Positions 58,840 through 64,000 of a stretch of 64,000 nt of DNA are shown here, one piece after another (within the stretch, counting starts at the first letter, position 1; each line of letters starts with the position of its first letter). The stretch spans positions 512,472,102 through 512,536,101 of the forward strand of contig CM062805.1 in assembly GCA_031772625.1 (NCBI GenBank), read 5' to 3'. The notes under the pieces were generated by a model. It made no database searches and was not told the DNA's origin. It worked only from the letters and a program-made list of their open reading frames with translations. This DNA comes from Pinus tabuliformis. Taxonomy: Eukaryota; Streptophyta; Pinopsida; Pinales; Pinaceae. A program made the position numbers and the translations under genes.

Positions 58840-59664
58840 TTGCAGTTTCAAGCTCTGAGGAGCCAGATGAAATTTTCTTATCTTTGGGACCAGTTCGAGT
58901 ACTACCTTAAGAAATATTCCCATCCTAAGAGAAAGTTTGAGATCAAGCATCACTCAACATTCTTTGTTGATGGAGCTATGAAATCTCAAGTGGAAGTGGG
59001 CACTATCTCGAATAACTATTTACCTTCATCTCATTCAACAGCTCCACCATTGCCCAGTGATGTTAAGGATCATGATCACACACATGTTCATCCTTCACAC
59101 CCTCCCAACATCACTTCACTCAATTTTCGCATAGATTTGGTTATGAGTCCTTTGAGTCCTCATATGCAATCTTTTCTACGACCTCCATCTTCACTCCTGG
59201 GTGTTCCTCAATATGATGTTGTCTTGTGTTCATCCATTCCAGACTCTTCACTTGTTGTGAACGAGGAACAACCCATTGACGGAGTTGGTGTTGCACAACC
59301 AACGTGCACTGTCATTCATGAAGAGTATGAGTGGGAGCTTGAGCATTGGCACTCGGTGAAGGATGACTCCCTTCCATCTGAGCCCCCTCCGTTCTTTCCT
59401 AACATTGTTGGTGAACCTGCCATCGATGATTTCACATGTGTGTCTTCATCCACGAGTGCACCCATTGTTGATCTATTGCAGGACACAAAGTATGTTAGCC
59501 AATCATCCAACAACAGAGAGGAACAATCATTCATTGGAAATCCACTTGATCTTTCATCTGTTTTTTCTAGAAATGCAGAGGGTGAACATCCTTCCTCCTC
59601 ATCGACCCCTCTGTGTGATCCATCAAACCATGAGGATGCCAACAAACATCCTGAATTTTTTTGA
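58840..59664 (+). pseudogene. Gag C-terminal part and Ser/Pro-rich spacer, array unit 4
   Basis: A 274-codon frame, the longest in the array. It starts in the end of the Gag-like domain (MKFSYLWDQFEYYLKKYSHP at 9-28, then KRKFEIKHHSTFFVDGA). It continues into a long spacer rich in Ser, Pro, His and acidic residues (PSEPPPFFPNIVGEPAIDDF; SSSSTPLCDPSNHEDANKHP). The spacer has no known domain. Equivalent pieces are at 18737, 36500, 43154 and 27005. Confidence 0.55.
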
Positions 59665-61554
59665 TCTTGGTTGTCATGATCTCTTCACCTCATCATCTGA
59701 TCACGATGTTAATTCACTCATTGTTAATCCCTGTAAGCCACTGGTCTATGAAGATACATCTGTCAACGAAGTTGAAACCCCACAGACTGTTGAGGCACTT
59801 TAGCTCGAGCTGATGGTTATGTCAGGCCCTCGCTATCCTGAGGTTGATTTCATTTTTGATCAGGAAATTTGTAAGACACTCAAGGCTCCTCATCTCTCAT
59901 TTGTATGCCCTCAAGGTCAATCTAAAACTCATATTTTAATTCCTCCACTCAAACTACACGATCCCATTTCTCATGCGTTGGAGGAGTCTTACATTGCAAG
60001 CGCTCGTGAGTGATGCAATTTATCTTTGTTTCTTTCATTTGCTTGAATGTCACAATCAAGAGTGTGCTTATGCTTCAAAGTTACACGTAGTGTCACACAA
60101 CACCATGATGAGTCCACGGAATGCCCATCATGCAGATGTACTCACTTATGTCCCATGGGCAGTTTGAAACATGGAGTGTGGTTGTCTTCATTGTTATATC
60201 TTTCTTGGTTGCTGGTCCGAATAGTTGAGTTGCTTGCAGACCAAGCCTTCACCAAAATGGTTCTACCGATGTGCCAGTGGCCACATTGGAAGTATCACTT
60301 CATGTGACCAGGCCCATGGCTTGTTAGTGTAGGAGTAGGAGTAATGTTTTCTTTCAGTTATTTTCTTGCATGCTTGTTTTATTACATTCTTTGTTTGCTT
60401 GTTTGTTTATTTGCTTCGCTTTCATTTTTTCTTCTTCTCCTACTTTTCTTTGTTGATTGTTAGTCCATTTTGTTGTTTCTTTCATAGGTTAGTTCACATG
60501 AAACCATGTGTGACTCATGAAATGAGTTGGGTAAAGTGTAAGAGGGTTTGTACAACTATCACTACTTGGTTATCTATCTTCATGCCTATGTATGATGATC
60601 CTATTACTTTTATTCCATGATACGTCGAAGGAAAATACACATTGTTCGAAGTGAACCTTGGTGAAAACACAACGCTTGCGCGCTAACTAGTGTCACCTTC
60701 TCTAGTGGATTGTTTTTTGGTTAACCCTTGTCATCCTAGTCAAGTAGAGTAAGGTGAGGGGAAAAACCTTAATAAGCACGTCAGAGATAAAATAAACTAC
60801 TTTTCTGCTGGAACAACCTCTTATGCTCTCAATTAGTTGGGATCTCTCTTCCACCTCTGAAATGAATTAGTGCTATGCACAATGAAATGAAAAAAAATGA
60901 AAATTCAAAAAAGAAAAGAAAAAGGATTTAAGGTGAAAGAAGAGAAATGCTTCATGTGCAAGGAGGTGATGCAAGTAACTTTGTCGGGGTATTGACCAGG
61001 CTCACTTACAATGGAGCCATACTTGTGTTCCTATGTGACTTCACTAGGGTACTGTCTAGGCCTATTGGCAGTGGAGCAACACCAGAGATGAAACTAAGAC
61101 TCTGATGACTATAGTGCTTGTGTAGCTATATACCCCTCAATCCCAATCGAATAAACTGTGTTGGCTTGGCTCGGAATGTGTGTTAACCAAACGAGAGTCT
61201 GGAAGATGCTAAATGTTACAATCAAGCTAGTGTGAAGCCAAGATGAGCTAAGAGTTGAACAATACTTTTAGAGGTGTTAGACTTGCTTTTCATGAACAAG
61301 GTCCATTAAGAGAGCTGGAGTTCTACCAGTCTATTGCCAAGTGTTTTAGTGGCTATAAACACCCTCCAAAATTTTTCCTTAGCCTCATTTTGAATCCTCC
61401 CATGCAACCTTTACAGCAGCTTGCCTTGCTTCGTCAAGTTCATAAGATTCAGTGTCTTTCTTGCACAAAGGTAACCTGTCAGTCACAACTTGACCCATTC
61501 AACTCACATGTTGTTCACCCAGGCTTTGTCCAGCTGTAGGCTGAGAAACTTCCC

Positions 61555-61815
61555 CTTGCAAATTGCGCATTTCTGGAGGTAAACTAGCCTTCCCTCCAGA
61601 AATTACGTAATCCTCTCTGACAGCTTGCTGGTCTCCAGGATTGTGCAATCCTACCAGCCAACACTCCTAACAGGATTTGTGCAATTTTTCACAATAGGAG
61701 GCTGTTCAGCCTAGGATTTGCACAAATATGGGTAATAGTCAGCTGCTCTACCCAGAAATTGCATAAATCTCTTGGGCGTCTGGCCTAGCTCCCAGCCAAA
61801 AATGCACATTTTTCT
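61555..61815. repeat. Palindrome/hairpin cluster, unit 4 copy
   Basis: Same cassette as 14671-14930. Its central motif is CAGGATTGTGCAATCCTA. Confidence 0.8.
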
Positions 61816-61894
61816 CCAGAATTCGAGTAGTCTCTTGCATGTGCAGCTGAATTGACCAGATTCCTTTGGGACTGAGGAAAATAGACTTACATGC

Positions 61895-62242
61895 ATGGGC
61901 TACTTCTCCCAAGGTAGTGTGAAAAGGCATCCCTTGTTTCAGGGATCTATGTTTAGCAGTTGGAGGTTACATGCAAAGAGCAATTTCGAAACCTCCCACC
62001 AAGTGTCGCTTCCCCTAGATTCATGGCATGCGCGTCAAAACCTCGATGTTATCAAAACTCATCAACCGAACATTGCAAAGCTCATTCAGCACATCAAGCT
62101 TGTAGCTCTGACATCCCACATCGCATCTAGGAGTAGTCAGCACATACAACTTAGCTTTTTTGGGGTAAGCCCACTTCCCATGCATTATTCTGCATTTATA
62201 TTGCTTTTTGTGTTTTCTCTTTTAGGATTATTGTTTTCTTGA
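61895..62242 (+). pseudogene. Conserved frame after the palindrome cluster, unit 4
   Basis: A 115-codon frame. Equivalent frames occur at 15006, 29455, 39394 and 55400, sharing ETSHQVSLPLDSWHA and IKTHQ..IAKLI.HIKL. No family recognised. It may be a decayed coding piece of the element or simply look conserved because the units are related. Confidence 0.35.
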
Positions 62243-63205
62243 TTTCTTTGAATGATTACTGTTTTTTACATATGTACTAGATTTCCCTAGCTCTATTTTA
62301 GTTTTCATTGTTAGCTCATTGCTATCACATGCATGAAACTATTTTACATAGACGTTCTCCCAATCAACGAACTGCCTCACCCACACGCACGTTGATATGT
62401 TTGCTGAATATTTCATTCATGTTTTTCATGCACTATCAATCACTTCTGATATCACTTAGTGTCAACATGCATTCACTAATTTGCTTTTAGTTACCCGTCG
62501 GCGAGTCAGGCCAACCTTGGCCCCGACTCTGCCTTCACCAAGGAGGCATTGCACAATATGGGAAAGGAAGGCTCACCTTCCTCTCTAGATTTGCACATTC
62601 CTACCAGGCACTAGCCTCCAGGACTATTTTGTGCATCTGTGGAGAACATTGTCTACTTGGCCCAAGAAATTCTGTAGATCTGTCCCTAGGCCAGCAGTCC
62701 TTCCTAGCTGGAATTGCGCATTGCGCAATCCCAACAGTCAGCAGCTAGACTGGACTATGCATTGTGTAGTTCCAACAGTCAGGTAGTTTCCCAAAAACCC
62801 AGGCTATGCCTTGAGTAGTCCTTGCAGTCAGTCTCCTGACCTCTCGGTTGAAATTGTGCAACCTTCATGATCATTCACCCAGGTATGTTGCAAGTCAGTT
62901 CTCATGTTCATTTTGGTTTTCAACTAATAGATTGCTTGCTATGAGTGTTTCCATATCTCCAGGTATCACATGTGTTCATCGGCCTCTCAGCAGTACATGT
63001 ACAATGGTTTCCAGGAGAGCAGAGATGAGGAAATTGTTCAAAGCATTCTTGGGGATGCAGTTGATCAAGTGTCTATGAGCTTGCCTACTCATGAAGACAT
63101 CAAGCTATTCATAAACAAGGACATCAATCGGTAGCATCACAATGAGCAGCATCATGAAAAACATTTGAAGACAACATACCAAATGCAACAAATGCAAGAG
63201 GAGGG

Positions 63206-63412
63206 TTGTTGACAACACAGAGGCAGAACAAGGTTGCAAGCTCAAGCAGGTCCATTGATGATGAAGGCAACTTTGGAGACTCTGGCTATGGAGTGATGGT
63301 GCGACATGAAGATCACGTGAAGGCAGAAGATGTAACAAAGAAGGAGTTGCATGTGCTAAAGCAACAACTCAGGAAGAACATGAAGCTGCGTAGACAGACG
63401 AACAAGTTGTAG
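63206..63412 (+). pseudogene. Pre-LTR frame, unit 4
   Basis: A 68-codon frame with SRSIDDEGNFGDSGYGVMVR and a basic helix (KKELHVLKQQLRKNMKLRRQ). Matching DNA precedes the LTR in every unit. It looks like a charged, possibly coiled-coil segment of a former ORF. No family recognised. Confidence 0.35.
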
Positions 63413-64000
63413 CAGGATCAGGAACAGCAGTGGGCGCAACATCTTCTCATGGATGAAAATGTGCCCGGACAAGTTAAAGATCCATCCCAGCAGCTAACAT
63501 AGAGCATTCATGGTGAGAAGTGTGGTCGATTGCATGAAATGGATTCAACATAATGCATGTCGTTGTGTGCACCCATGCAATCCAACCCATTCAACACACA
63601 CCAAGGGTAAGACAAGAAGCAAGTCGAAATGGAGCCGAATGGGTACTTTGACAAGTTGATGCGCATGACCACTAGCACACACTTGAAGATCAACATGGAC
63701 ACTGTGCATTAGTGTGCTACCAGTTTAGCCACATCCAAGAAGACCATGTGCATGTTAGTAGATGACTTGGATGAAGGGGCTAAACCAATGCACCGTTGCA
63801 ACGAAAGCAACAGTTTGCTTCAGCAAAATGTCACCATGAGGTGCATGCACACCATCATGGATGACCAAGCTTGGCATCAACTCATTAGCTTTACCATCAC
63901 AAGCATGTCAAAGATTTGGTCTCACCACAACGGACCGAGTGTTGGTGATGTCTTGAGACTTGCTCAAGCCATGTTGTCTCACATGAGTACATGTTCATTG

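Larger units (their letters stand above)
14455..64000 (+). mobile_element. Head-to-tail array of one pol-less LTR retroelement, period about 6.6 kb
   Basis: The same sequence of landmarks recurs in the same order and orientation. They are a palindrome cluster, a pre-LTR region, TGTTGA, a TATA box, TCAACA, a PBS, a Gag-like domain, a Ser/Pro-rich spacer and a T-rich tract. LTR starts lie at 17121, 31502, 41472 and 57382, and a fifth is predicted at about 64004. After subtracting three later insertions with their 5-bp duplications, the periods are 6559, 6597, 6592 and 6622 bp. The array starts inside a unit at about 14455 and continues beyond the window. In an array the LTR cannot be defined by being duplicated, so its limits rest on the terminal inverted hexamer, the TATA box and the PBS. 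No protease, RT or integrase was recognised in any unit, so the family would depend on other elements. All copies are decayed. Confidence 0.85.
58372..64000 (+). mobile_element. Array unit 4 internal region, runs to window edge
   Basis: No insertion is seen. PBS 58376, Gag-like segment about 58430-58900, long spacer frame 58840-59664, frame 59813-60013, T-rich tract about 60360-60480, palindrome cluster 61555-61815, intron-like segment about 62883-62963, pre-LTR block to 64000. The window ends at catgttcattg, about 3 bp short of where LTR 5 should begin. Confidence 0.8.

Noticed and set aside
14455-64000. A tandemly duplicated host gene family
   Set aside because: The unit has LTR-like termini, a TATA box, a PBS and a Gag-like domain, and the copies are decayed. 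A retroelement array fits better.

Overview
The window is plant nuclear DNA made almost entirely of transposable elements. I found no intact host gene, rRNA, tRNA or CRISPR array. The evidence for a plant is an L1-type LINE whose ORF2 carries an endonuclease, an RT, a zf-RVT zinc finger and a C-terminal RNase H, together with LTR elements that have plant-style primer-binding sites. The LINE RT reads most like those I know from conifers and other large seed-plant genomes. That placement is an impression, not a database result.

Layout. 1-240 is the end of an unidentified reading frame. 241-1344 is AT-rich DNA with a (TA)n tract. About 1369-9211 (minus strand) is a near full-length but mutated LINE of about 7.8 kb, flanked by 24-bp target-site duplications. 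9236-11700 holds AT-rich DNA and two long purine-rich blocks. 11700-14450 holds a probable Copia-like LTR fragment, a 97-bp (GA)n tract and the start of that element's internal region.

From about 14455 to the right edge lies a head-to-tail array of one plus-strand, Ty3/gypsy-like, pol-less LTR element. Its period is about 6.6 kb: LTR starts are at 17121, 31502, 41472 and 57382, and the next is predicted about 4 bp beyond the window. Each repeat has an LTR of about 990 bp (TGTTGA...TCAACA, with a TATA box), a primer-binding site, a Gag-like domain, a long low-complexity spacer, a cluster of palindromes and hairpins, and a pre-LTR region. No protease, RT or integrase was recognised.

Three successive repeats each contain one different minus-strand LTR element. 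Element A (19171-26987) is Copia-like, with LTRs of 2.5-2.7 kb and an internal ORF joining two G-patch segments to two zinc-knuckle clusters. Element B (31550-34917) is a small non-autonomous Copia-like element sitting inside an array LTR. Element D (44279-53591) is a Gag-protease element with no recognisable pol. Subtracting these insertions brings the repeats back to 6559-6622 bp, so the array formed first and was invaded later.

The points most worth following up are the tandem LTR-element array with its conserved palindrome cassette, and the G-patch/zinc-knuckle ORF in element A. All LTR elements are treated as fossils.
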